Part shown: positions 28,151 to 35,705 of the stretch, piece after piece
How the letters are laid out: the number at the start of each line of letters is the position of its first letter
Numbering within the stretch: position 1 is the stretch's first letter
DNA from: a virus
Strand: one strand, 5' to 3'
IMG/VR virus record: IMGVR_UViG_3300024999_000068
Span: 22,551 to 86,550 of that record
DNA: 64,000 nt
Notes under the pieces: generated by a model
Databases searched by the model: none
The model's input: the letters and a program-made list of their open reading frames with translations, nothing else
Told to the model about the DNA's origin: nothing
Position numbers and translations under genes: made by a program

Positions 28151-28501
28151 ATGGAATTTACAAAAGTCATTAAGCATGAAATCAGTGGAGTTTATGGAAA
28201 TGTTACATATGGAGATCTTAATTTAAATGGAGAATATTATCCTTCTAGGTATAATTCAGAAGAAAGAAGTATTGATACAGAAGAAACTATTTCTCAAACA
28301 GATGAATTAAATGGGTTGCCAGAAGGTATAAGTATGAATGATTATTTCAATATGGCATTATTACAAAGATTAGATAGTATTGAAAAGAATATTAAGGGTT
28401 TACAAAATGTTTCTGTAAATATTACATTAGATAATATTTCAAATGAACTTCTTGTTAAATTGGCATCACTTATTTGTGGAGAGAGTGTAAAGATAAAATA
28501 G
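28151..28501 (+). CDS. Unknown protein (116 residues)
   Basis: ATG after GAAAGAGG. Acidic; the end (MALLQRLDSIEKNIKGLQNVSVNITLDNISNELLVKLA) is an amphipathic helix pair, possibly an oligomerisation tail. No family recognised. It is the last gene before a 500-base non-coding region and tnpB. Confidence 0.6.
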   Translation: MEFTKVIKHEISGVYGNVTYGDLNLNGEYYPSRYNSEERSIDTEETISQTDELNGLPEGISMNDYFNMALLQRLDSIEKNIKGLQNVSVNITLDNISNELLVKLASLICGESVKIK

Positions 28502-28509
28502 AGTATCTT

Positions 28510-28716
28510 TGACTAACCCATAGCAGAGGGGCTTATACTCTGCTAGTTAATAAAGGCAGACTTAGTGGCCTAAAATCGAAGAAGGGTTTGTAAATCCTTA
28601 TTTATAAGGTTGAATTGCTCTCGATGAGGTAATGGGAGTTATGCGAATGTGAACTATACATAAAAAATATTAAGATATTCGCACCTATTGAAACTGCTGG
28701 CACAAATACCGTCAGC
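28510..28716 (+). ncRNA. Putative structured RNA upstream of tnpB
   Basis: No reading frame. Successive helices: GCAGAG/CTCTGC inside ACTA/TAGT (28512-28546), ATCGA/TCGAT enclosing CCTTA/TAAGG (28574-28625), TGCGAAT/ATTCGCA (28641-28684), and TGCTGGC/GTCAGCA (about 28694-28717). The series ends next to the left arm of a 30-bp inverted repeat. It could be a guide scaffold for the nuclease, a leader RNA, or an unrelated RNA; the usual TnpB guide RNA lies at the 3' end of the gene instead. Confidence 0.45.
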
Positions 28717-28841
28717 ACATCTTATATGTATATGCAAAATTGCAACAATTTAATATGTTCGCACTTTATGCGGTTGCAAGGGTTGGTATGATAGGGAATT
28801 GGTGTTGGATGGTTGCAATTTTGCATATACATATAAGATGT
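28717..28841. repeat. Perfect 30-bp inverted repeat
   Basis: Arms 28717-28746 and 28812-28841 are exact reverse complements, separated by 65 bases. Such length is far beyond a terminator. It may mark a transposon end, an origin, or an RNA hairpin. The rest of the gap up to 29007 holds only A/T-rich sequence and the ribosome site of tnpB. Confidence 0.8.
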
Positions 28842-29007
28842 AATTTTCTTTCAAAATTTATTTTATTGGTTGAATTTTCATATATGTAAAGATGTAAGTG
28901 ACAAGGGATTTTTGACGCTAGTTACCGTAATATTTGTATATATTAAAAATGTAAGTTATATCTTTTGTTTGTCTTTGTATAAAATAATTATAAAAAGGAT
29001 GATATAA

Positions 29008-30327
29008 ATGAACAAATGTGTAAAAATTGAAATAAAGAATTATTTTAATTATAAACAAGTGCTTAGAGATTTAAGATATCAATCTTGGTTAGCTTGTAAC
29101 AAGGCAATGATATATTATTATACATTTAACTTAGAAAAAATAGAGTATAAGAACCTAAACGGTATTAATATAGATGAAAAAAATAAATTTGGTAAATCTT
29201 ATATGACATGGGTAGAAGATCATATGAAAAAAGTTATGAATATACATAATACCAGAAATATATCTCAAACAAATCAATTTGTTTCCAAAAGATTTAAATC
29301 AGATATTAAAAAAGGATTATTTAAGGGGCAAGTGCTCTTATCAAACTTTAAACAAAATATTCCTATACTCTTAAAAAATGATAATTATAAAATTATACAA
29401 GGTAATAAAGGGTTTGAAGTTAAATGTAGTTTATTTAATACATCATATCAAAAAGAAAACGATATAAAACAAGTTAATTTCACTATTAATACATTAGATA
29501 CTAGTAAAAAATCAATCTTAAATAGACTAATATCAGGCGAATATAAACAAGGATCAGCACAAATCATTGAAGATAAAAAAGGGAAGTGGTACTTAATAAT
29601 CAGTTTTAGTTTTGAACCAGTTGTAAGACAGTTGGATATGAATAAAGTATTAGGGGTTGACTTAGGAATTGTAAATACAGCAACAATGCAAGTATTTGAT
29701 ATAGTTACTGAAAAATGGGATAGAATATCATGGAAAGAAAGTAAAATCAATGGTAGCGAGTTAATTCATTATAGGCAAAAGATTGAAGCAAGAAATAAAC
29801 AAATGTATATTGCCAGTAAAATAGTTGGTAATGGCAGGATAGGACATGGTAGAAAAGTTAGATTGAAACCAGTAGAGAAAACTAGAGATAAGGTTAGTAA
29901 ATTTAGAGATACATATAACCATAAAGTTAGCAAAAATATAGTTGATACTGCATTAAAATACAATTGTGGAACTATTCAAATGGAGAATCTAAGTGGATTT
30001 TCTGAACAACAGTCAGAGAAATTTTTAAAAAATTGGTCATATTTTGATTTACAGACTAAAGTTAAATATAAATGTGAAGAAAAGGGTATTAAATTTATCT
30101 TGATTGACCCAAAATACACTAGTCAAAGATGTAGTCATTGTGGATGTATTGATTCTGCTAATAGGGATTGTAAGGGCAATCAGGCTAAATTTAAATGTGT
30201 TACATGTGGACATGAAGAGAATGCAGATATAAATGCTGCAAAGAATATTAGTATTCCAATGATTGATAGTATTATTATAGAGTGGTTGAAGATGATGAGT
30301 AAATTTAAGGATAAGAAGGTTGGTTAA
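29008..30327 (+). CDS. tnpB: TnpB-family RNA-guided nuclease, stand-alone
   Basis: 439 residues, ATG after AAAAGGATG. RuvC motifs are intact: D218 in KVLGVDLGIVN, E326 in TIQMENLSGF, D407 in ENADINAAKN. The zinc finger is also present (C375, C378 in SQRCSHCGC; C397, C400 in FKCVTCGHE). This is the TnpB/Cas12 ancestor fold that cuts DNA guided by an element-encoded RNA. No tnpA transposase lies nearby, so it may be a domesticated or non-mobile copy, or mobilised in trans. The preceding 500 bases contain the structured region and inverted repeat. The gene is followed after 35 bases by RNase H. Confidence 0.88.
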   Translation: MNKCVKIEIKNYFNYKQVLRDLRYQSWLACNKAMIYYYTFNLEKIEYKNLNGINIDEKNKFGKSYMTWVEDHMKKVMNIHNTRNISQTNQFVSKRFKSDIKKGLFKGQVLLSNFKQNIPILLKNDNYKIIQGNKGFEVKCSLFNTSYQKENDIKQVNFTINTLDTSKKSILNRLISGEYKQGSAQIIEDKKGKWYLIISFSFEPVVRQLDMNKVLGVDLGIVNTATMQVFDIVTEKWDRISWKESKINGSELIHYRQKIEARNKQMYIASKIVGNGRIGHGRKVRLKPVEKTRDKVSKFRDTYNHKVSKNIVDTALKYNCGTIQMENLSGFSEQQSEKFLKNWSYFDLQTKVKYKCEEKGIKFILIDPKYTSQRCSHCGCIDSANRDCKGNQAKFKCVTCGHEENADINAAKNISIPMIDSIIIEWLKMMSKFKDKKVG

Positions 30328-30362
30328 TTAATTTTAAATCAAAGAGAATAAGGAGATTTAGA

Positions 30363-30808
30363 ATGATATATTTGGAAGGTTATTTTGATGGAAGTGTAAA
30401 AAATAACAAATCAATTTATGCTTGGATTTACACAGTATACAAAAAGAAAAATTTAAACCAAAAATATTATTAAAAACAGAAAGTGGATGGGATTTTTGCT
30501 TCAATGCTAGTGTTTATGAAACTGAGTATTTAGGATTAATTAGTTTATTAGATTATATTATTCATAATGAACAATATATTGTAGAAAGAATTTTAATAAA
30601 AGGAGATTGTAAAAGTGTTTTTATTACAATTAATCCTGTCAGATACAGATTGAAAAAATCTTTTAATGAATATATATTGTTGGCAAGAGAATTAAAAGAT
30701 AAGTTGCATTTAAAGTATTTAATACCGATTGAACTTAATTGGGTTCCTAGAGGAGGTAATAAACCTGCTGATAATTTATGTAAATATGTTTGGAAGAATA
30801 TAATGTGA
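30363..30808 (+). CDS. RNase H-like protein split over two frames
   Basis: The first frame starts at ATG 30363 (AGGAGATTTAGA before it) and gives MIYLEGYFDGSVKNNKSIYA with the first catalytic Asp (YFDGS), then stops at 30473. The rest, in the -1 frame to 30808, holds Glu (YETEYLGL), Asp (IKGDCKSV) and the final Asp (GGNKPADNLCKY). In the overlap the heptamer T TTA AAC (30452-30458) lies exactly in the zero frame, and a -1 slip there gives a 148-residue protein, normal for RNase HI. Either programmed frameshifting, a real frameshift mutation, or a sequence error. The enzyme would remove RNA from RNA-DNA hybrids. Confidence 0.72.
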
Positions 30809-30840
30809 ATATAAATTTCTAAGTAAGGATGTTGTGTTCT

Positions 30841-31011
30841 ATGAATTCTAAAACTTCCGTAAAAATCAGAAACAAAGGAATGTGGTTTCACAAACATGGT
30901 AAACACAAAGGACTAAAAGAAATATCAATTATATTCAACAAGAGAAGACGATTTATGTATGTGTTTGAACCGATAAATATGAATTGTGGGAATTGGTCTA
31001 GTTTTAGGTAA
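30841..31011 (+). CDS. Small basic unknown protein (56 residues)
   Basis: ATG 30841 is spaced correctly from TAAGGA; an ATG at 30829 overlaps that site. The product is strongly basic (MWFHKHGKHKGLK, FNKRRRFMY). Could bind nucleic acid; no family recognised. Confidence 0.5.
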   Translation: MNSKTSVKIRNKGMWFHKHGKHKGLKEISIIFNKRRRFMYVFEPINMNCGNWSSFR

Positions 31012-31070
31012 TTTTCAAGTAAACAAATTGATAAATAAAACTATACAGGTGAGAACTTGCAAGTTGTAGA

Positions 31071-31100
31071 GCGTAGCTACGCCTCCCTGATCAGGAGGAG
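31071..31100 (+). promoter_or_regulatory. Two palindromes covering the ribosome site of the GIY-YIG gene
   Basis: GCGTAGCTACGC (31071-31082) is a perfect 12-bp palindrome, and CTCC-CTGATCAG-GAG (31083-31097) a second one whose right arm contains the AGGAGGAG ribosome site. RNA folding would hide the site and reduce translation of the nuclease. Confidence 0.5.
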
Positions 31101-31111
31101 AGAAATTAGAG

Positions 31112-32173
31112 ATGGAAGAGAATGAGTTTAGTGTTAAATATATATTAGAAAATTGTTTAGATAAGATTGCTTATGGATTTGTTTACATAACTACAAATAT
31201 GGTTAATAATAAGAAATATATTGGGCAAAGAATGTTTGTTAAGGATTGGAAATATTATCTAGGTAGTGGCAAATATTTAAAACTTGCTTTTAAAAAATAT
31301 AGTAAAGAAAATTTTAGTCGAGAAATAATCGCAATTGCTTATTCAAGAGATGAATTAAACATATTGGAAATAATGTTTATTAAAAAATATAATGCTGTTA
31401 TTGATAATAATTATTATAATATATTGGAAGGAGGAGGTGGATCTCCAACATCTGGAACACATTATTCAGATGAGCTTAAAAAGAAAATTAGTAATGCATT
31501 AAAAGGAAAACGTCTTTCAGAAGAAACAAAAAGAAAGATAGGGGATGCTGAAAGGGGTGAAAAACATTATAATTATGGGAAGAAAATGTCTGATGAGACA
31601 AGATTCAAACTTAGTCAATCTCATATGGGTAAAATTATATCTGAAGAAACCAGAGAAAAAATAAGTAAATCCAATATAGGGAGATTTGTTTCAGAATCTA
31701 CTCGAATAAAAATAGGTAGTAAACATAAAGGTAAAATTATATCTGAAGAAACACGAAAGAAATTAAGTGAAATAAATAAAAAATTTAATGATAAAGATAT
31801 AGTTGAAATAAGGGCAAAATACAGTACGGGGATATATTCTCAATATTCTTTAGCCAAACAATATTTAACATCCCAATCGGTTATAAATAACGTTGTTAAT
31901 TGTAAGGGAGTTTATAAAGATATTTGTTATCGTGAAGACAAAATAAATAAGTTAAAATTTAAAAGATTAACTAGCAATAAAGCTGTAATATGTAGTACAA
32001 CAAATAAGATGTTTCAATCTATTAACGAAGCAAATATCTATTATGGATTGTCATCTAATAATAGAGATATTGGGCAAGTTTGTAAAGGAAAAGCAAAATC
32101 ATCAGGAAGTTTATTAGATGGAACAAGACTTACATGGATGTATTTAGACAAATATTTAGAAAATAATAAATAA
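31112..32173 (+). CDS. GIY-YIG homing endonuclease with NUMOD repeats
   Basis: 353 residues. N-terminus: GFVYITTNMVNNKKYIGQR, the GIY-YIG core, then LGSGKYLKLAFKKYSKENF. Middle: four NUMOD3-like DNA-binding repeats (GKRLSEETKRKIGD, GKKMSDETRFKLSQ, GKIISEETREKISK, GKIISEETRKKLSE). C-terminus: NUMOD1-like helix-turn-helix (KMFQSINEANIYYGLSSNN). A typical intron or free-standing homing enzyme. It lies at the end of the + strand accessory region, facing a convergent gene across a bidirectional terminator, and its ribosome site may be hidden in a hairpin. Confidence 0.9.
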   Translation: MEENEFSVKYILENCLDKIAYGFVYITTNMVNNKKYIGQRMFVKDWKYYLGSGKYLKLAFKKYSKENFSREIIAIAYSRDELNILEIMFIKKYNAVIDNNYYNILEGGGGSPTSGTHYSDELKKKISNALKGKRLSEETKRKIGDAERGEKHYNYGKKMSDETRFKLSQSHMGKIISEETREKISKSNIGRFVSESTRIKIGSKHKGKIISEETRKKLSEINKKFNDKDIVEIRAKYSTGIYSQYSLAKQYLTSQSVINNVVNCKGVYKDICYREDKINKLKFKRLTSNKAVICSTTNKMFQSINEANIYYGLSSNNRDIGQVCKGKAKSSGSLLDGTRLTWMYLDKYLENNK

Positions 32174-32178
32174 TATTA

Positions 32179-32214
32179 TTAGGCATCATCATAATTGATG
32201 ATGCCTAATTTTTT
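32179..32214. terminator. Bidirectional terminator
   Basis: A 13-bp stem (32179-32191 with 32196-32208) with T-runs readable from both strands separates the convergent genes ending at 32173 and 32236. Confidence 0.85.
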
Positions 32215-32235
32215 ACCATTTTAATATCAAACTTA

Positions 32236-33756
32236 TTAACCCAATACCTTAGCCAATAACTGATCCTTCACAAAATCTTGTGTTTTGCTTGTGTTAATTA
32301 ACTTCCCTTCGTTACGAGTGATATTCGTTATCCATAAATCATTATCTCTACTTAAGAAATTACTTGGTTGTGTGAGTTTTTTGAGTTTATCTTTCCAATC
32401 ACTAACAAATTGTAATTCTACTGCAAGTCCAAACAATGCGTGGATGAACATTACTTCACCAATATACGAGTTCATTTTCTCCACTTGTCTAACTTCTGGT
32501 TCTACATTACCATATATTTTAGGATACAATTCGATAATCTCGTCCCAGAACTCACAGAGATAAGAAGATACTTCGTTTGTTTCTGACTTGGTAGCAGGTG
32601 AAAACAATGAGCAACCTTTTAATAGTGTACTAAACGTCATCACGGCAGGACTGGATCTTTTCAACGAATTTGAAATAACCTCAATTTTCCCACGGAAAGT
32701 ATCACTCATAACCTTTTGTGCAATTGCATTTTTAGGGTTGAAAATATCGTGAAATGCAATCCTTGTTTTTGAAATTGGAAGTCCATAAGAATTTAGCTCT
32801 ACGAAGACATTTTTGCAACTGGCGTGATCCAAATTTTCTATTGTTACTGGGAAATAGAAATCATTTGGATTCTTAATTGATAAAACATCCTTTTTGAATT
32901 TAGAATACCATGTCTTGCAGCAATCAATTCTATGAGCACCATCATTTATGGCTAATGCACCATTGCCAGATAAAGTTCTTTCTTCTGGGTCATAAATAAG
33001 TGCATCTGGATAATCCTTGTCGTAGTTCAAATATAGACATCCTCCATTTATATTTCCCTCAAGACATGCTCGCAAGATGGAATCGCTGTGCTTCTTATTG
33101 ATGATCGGTACATCGCCCTTACTGGTAGTATGTTTTAAGCCTCTTTGAATACTATCAATATAGACTATTTTAGGACTTGAACTTAGACTTAATTCTGCCA
33201 ATTGCATTGCTGAAAGGGATAAGTGATACTTATATGGTTTACCGTCACGCATAGTACAAGATACGTCCGAAAACTCAAAAGATTTATCATCTGCACTATT
33301 CAATTTCTCTAATCTTTCCTTCATCTGCTTCTTTAAATCTCTTGCTAATTTCTTCTTTTCCTTCTCTTCTTTTTCTAATCTCTTTGCTTCTAATTCATTC
33401 CTAGTTTCATTAAATTCTTCCACTTTCATTTGTTCACTTAAACTTCCAAACGTAGGCTTTGGTTCTTCCCATATTTTTTCACTCTCAGATTCCATTTCTT
33501 TAGCTAATTCAGTTTCATGTTGTTGAACCATATCCTCATCACCAACAATTTCGTCTAAACTTTCAAATCCTGCACCAGTTTCATTCATTCCGTTTAAAAC
33601 CTCTTCCTTAACTTGATTAACCACACCTACATCCATCTGTGTAACCTTATCCTTATCCTTACCTTTCCTCGCCATATCATTTTCTCCCTTCATAATTTTA
33701 TTGTCATCCATTTCCGCATCTTCCATATGTCCATTTCTATCAAACTTAAAAATCAT
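32236..33756 (-). CDS. DGQHR-domain (DndB-like) protein
   Basis: 506 residues, ATG after AAAAGGGTG. The first ~170 residues are a highly charged coiled coil. The rest matches the DGQHR/DndB-like fold: YIDSIQRGLKH, NKKHSDSIL, GNGALAINDGAHRIDCC (the DGxHR signature), FVELNSYGLPISKTR. DndB regulates DNA phosphorothioation, but DGQHR proteins are also common on plasmids and integrative elements without dnd genes, and no dndA/C/D/E is seen here. So a regulatory or DNA-modification-related role is only tentative. It has its own promoter-like region and a terminator upstream separates it from the FtsK operon. Confidence 0.65.
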   Translation of the reverse strand: MIFKFDRNGHMEDAEMDDNKIMKGENDMARKGKDKDKVTQMDVGVVNQVKEEVLNGMNETGAGFESLDEIVGDEDMVQQHETELAKEMESESEKIWEEPKPTFGSLSEQMKVEEFNETRNELEAKRLEKEEKEKKKLARDLKKQMKERLEKLNSADDKSFEFSDVSCTMRDGKPYKYHLSLSAMQLAELSLSSSPKIVYIDSIQRGLKHTTSKGDVPIINKKHSDSILRACLEGNINGGCLYLNYDKDYPDALIYDPEERTLSGNGALAINDGAHRIDCCKTWYSKFKKDVLSIKNPNDFYFPVTIENLDHASCKNVFVELNSYGLPISKTRIAFHDIFNPKNAIAQKVMSDTFRGKIEVISNSLKRSSPAVMTFSTLLKGCSLFSPATKSETNEVSSYLCEFWDEIIELYPKIYGNVEPEVRQVEKMNSYIGEVMFIHALFGLAVELQFVSDWKDKLKKLTQPSNFLSRDNDLWITNITRNEGKLINTSKTQDFVKDQLLAKVLG

Positions 33757-33854
33757 AATAAAACACCCTTTTCATTATATTTTTGATATTATCACTATTT
33801 TATGAGTTTCGCAAGTTTTAATGCTAGTTTTATTAAAAAATATTAAAAATAACC

Positions 33855-33887
33855 TAAAAAAGAAAAGAGCGAGCAAGTCACTCACTC
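33855..33887 (-). terminator. Terminator of the FtsK/M23 operon
   Basis: On the - strand GAGTGAG (33887-33881) pairs with CTCGCTC (33873-33867), followed by TTTTCTTTTTT. It ends the operon that begins at 37691. Confidence 0.75.
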
Positions 33888-33901
33888 CTTAATCAATCCT
33901 C

Positions 33902-34588
33902 TCACAATGCAAATACTAATACCTTTGCAAATAATATCAACCCACCTAACAATATTGAACCACCAACTATTTTTGTTTTTGCTGTTTTACCTTCCTCTGT
34001 ATCTTCCACATTATCAGGTTGAACTATAGGTGGAAATACAGGATCTTTTATCTCTTGTGTTTGTCCTGCATCAGTTGTTAAATGAGTTTTTACTTTGGAT
34101 ATCAATTTTTCTAAATTGTCATTATCTTTAAAATGTTTTCCAATTTCTACCTCTATTTCATCAGTAACACCTTCTGCCGTGACAGTTCTCCTATACTTAA
34201 AAATATCTTTATCATATCTTCCGTTCATACCAGTATTTTTAATTTTATTTTGCACATATCTTCCAATTCTATCTAATCCACCTAAACTTGCTAATTGCAT
34301 ATTTGAAGGAGTTGCCACAATCATATCTCCATTACTTAATTTTTTATTCCATTCTTGTAAAGTGCCATAGCCTAAACTTGGATTTGATTCTAGCCAGAAC
34401 ATATTATTGTTTTGTGGCATTGGATAAAGATAATATAATTTATGATATGGTTTAGTTACATAATCAGTTGGAGTTGCTTTTGCTACGAATGGATTTATTA
34501 GTGTAATGCCTACTAATATCATCATTATTGATAATGCTAAATTCCTACGAATAGATGATTTTTTCAATACAATCATTCTTAATTTCAT
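33902..34588 (-). CDS. Exported protein with signal peptide and C-terminal membrane helix
   Basis: 228 residues; the ATG at 34588 overlaps the preceding stop as ATGA and has AAAGGGG upstream. A basic start, hydrophobic helix and AKA-TP cleavage-like site form a signal peptide. The outer domain is soluble (YYLYPMPQNNNMFWLESNPS, SLGGLDRIGRYVQ), then a Pro/Glu linker and a final helix (VGGSILLGGLILFAKVLVFA). No family recognised. As last gene of the transfer-like operon it could line the wall channel or contact the partner cell (inference). Confidence 0.65.
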   Translation of the reverse strand: MKLRMIVLKKSSIRRNLALSIMMILVGITLINPFVAKATPTDYVTKPYHKLYYLYPMPQNNNMFWLESNPSLGYGTLQEWNKKLSNGDMIVATPSNMQLASLGGLDRIGRYVQNKIKNTGMNGRYDKDIFKYRRTVTAEGVTDEIEVEIGKHFKDNDNLEKLISKVKTHLTTDAGQTQEIKDPVFPPIVQPDNVEDTEEGKTAKTKIVGGSILLGGLILFAKVLVFAL

Positions 34589-34824
34589 ATAATTACCCCT
34601 TTCTTTTTCAAGAATAAGAATTCTGCGTCTAGAACTTCCATAATATCTTCTCGCGATAATGCGGTTTCCCACGCGATAAAATCAATCAATTCTTGTTCTT
34701 CAATATCAGGAATTTGATCAGTATTAACTAGTAACCATTTTCGATATTCTCTTTCACTTAACCAACGGTTTGAATATTTTATGACAAATTTACGAAACAA
34801 TTCTTTTGCTTTTGTAGTTTTCAT
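34585..34824 (-). CDS. Small unknown cytosolic protein of the FtsK operon
   Basis: 79 residues, helical and charged (WLSEREYRKWLLVNTDQIP, DFIAWETALSREDIMEVLD). It shares an ATGA overlap with the next gene, so translation is coupled. No family recognised. Confidence 0.6.
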   Translation of the reverse strand: MKTTKAKELFRKFVIKYSNRWLSEREYRKWLLVNTDQIPDIEEQELIDFIAWETALSREDIMEVLDAEFLFLKKKGVII

Positions 34825-34845
34825 ATGAACACCTCTTTCTTACAA

Positions 34846-35502
34846 TCATTTTAAATAACTAATTGGATTTACAGTTTTACCATTAATTCTAATCTCAAAA
34901 TGTAAGTGATTTCCAGTAGAACCAAATCCTGAAGATCCTATTTCTGCAATCTTTTCACCGCTAAAAGCCATTTTGCCTTCCGTGACAATAACTTTTGAAC
35001 AATGAGCATATAGAGTTTCATATCCATTACCATGATCAATAATAACGTGTAATCCGTATGGGCCTTCAGAATTAATAATCTTCTCAACTTTTCCTGTTCG
35101 ACTAACTTTTATCACATCTCCTAAGTTTCCAGAAATGTCCAAACCATGATGAGTATCCCCAGTATAATTCTGTGTAATTTTACCCTTAATAGGCCAACTA
35201 AATTTTGCTCCTAAATATCTCTCCCATATATTTTTATAGCCGACATCCATAGTTTCACTATTACTATCAATTCCTAAAACATTATTAATCTTCTCCTTTC
35301 CTCCGCTATAAGTCATAGCAATAGAATGAATATCATCACTAAATTGTTTTAGAGGAGCAAAAGTACATGATATAACCATTAATCCTAAACTAACAACTGC
35401 AAGCCACTTAATTGCTAATGCCATCTCTCTACCAGAAGTATGTCTAACATAAATATAAACCACTAAATATAAAGCACTTAAGCGTACAAGATTGGAAATC
35501 AT
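34846..35502 (-). CDS. M23 peptidase with two N-terminal membrane helices (SpoIIIAD-like start)
   Basis: 218 residues. Helices at about 4-19 and 28-47 with a short basic loop, then an extracellular linker, then a complete LytM/M23 domain: H118xxxD122 in THHGLDISG and HxH (H199, H201) in NHLHFEIR. M23 enzymes cut peptidoglycan cross-bridges. The membrane part follows a SpoIIIAC-like gene and looks like a shortened SpoIIIAD-type segment. ATGA overlap with that gene shows coupling. Likely job: opening the wall for a DNA-transfer channel, or activating it, rather than lysis, because it is far from the lysis genes. Confidence 0.78.
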   Translation of the reverse strand: MISNLVRLSALYLVVYIYVRHTSGREMALAIKWLAVVSLGLMVISCTFAPLKQFSDDIHSIAMTYSGGKEKINNVLGIDSNSETMDVGYKNIWERYLGAKFSWPIKGKITQNYTGDTHHGLDISGNLGDVIKVSRTGKVEKIINSEGPYGLHVIIDHGNGYETLYAHCSKVIVTEGKMAFSGEKIAEIGSSGFGSTGNHLHFEIRINGKTVNPISYLK

Positions 35503-35705
35503 TTGAAAACCTCTGCCACTTTTTTAAGAAAATCTAGAGAAGCATTTAGCACTATAAGAGTTACTAGTATTAAACCAAGGGTATCTGCGTAATACGTCCA
35601 TTCACCTTTCCCAAATATTTTAAGTCCCATTTTTACCACTTGTAAACCCACAGCGATGCCAAGAATAGCTAAAATTGGGGTAGACGCTTGAATTCCTTGG
35701 AACAT
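35499..35705 (-). CDS. SpoIIIAC-like two-helix membrane protein
   Basis: 68 residues, ATG after AAGGAGGAG. Helix 1 (ILAILGIAVGLQVVKMGL), short loop GKGEWTYYAD, helix 2 (TLGLILVTLIVLNASLDFL), then KKVAEVFK. Length, topology and the loop fit SpoIIIAC of the sporulation feeding-tube channel; a VirB2-like pilin is the alternative. It overlaps the upstream gene by 37 bases and the M23 gene by four. Similar small membrane proteins are known on mobile elements beside M23 and FtsK genes (memory, not checked). Confidence 0.6.
   Translation of the reverse strand: MFQGIQASTPILAILGIAVGLQVVKMGLKIFGKGEWTYYADTLGLILVTLIVLNASLDFLKKVAEVFK

Noticed and set aside
28502-29007. Possible IStron (group I intron fused to tnpB)
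   Set aside because: The upstream gene ends normally and no R/S pair of a group I core could be drawn; the helices are too short-ranged.
30886-30902. AAACATGGTAAACACA shared with the operator region at 39902-39917
   Set aside because: About one such 16-base match is expected by chance in A/T-rich DNA; it lies inside a coding frame and lacks the palindromic partner.
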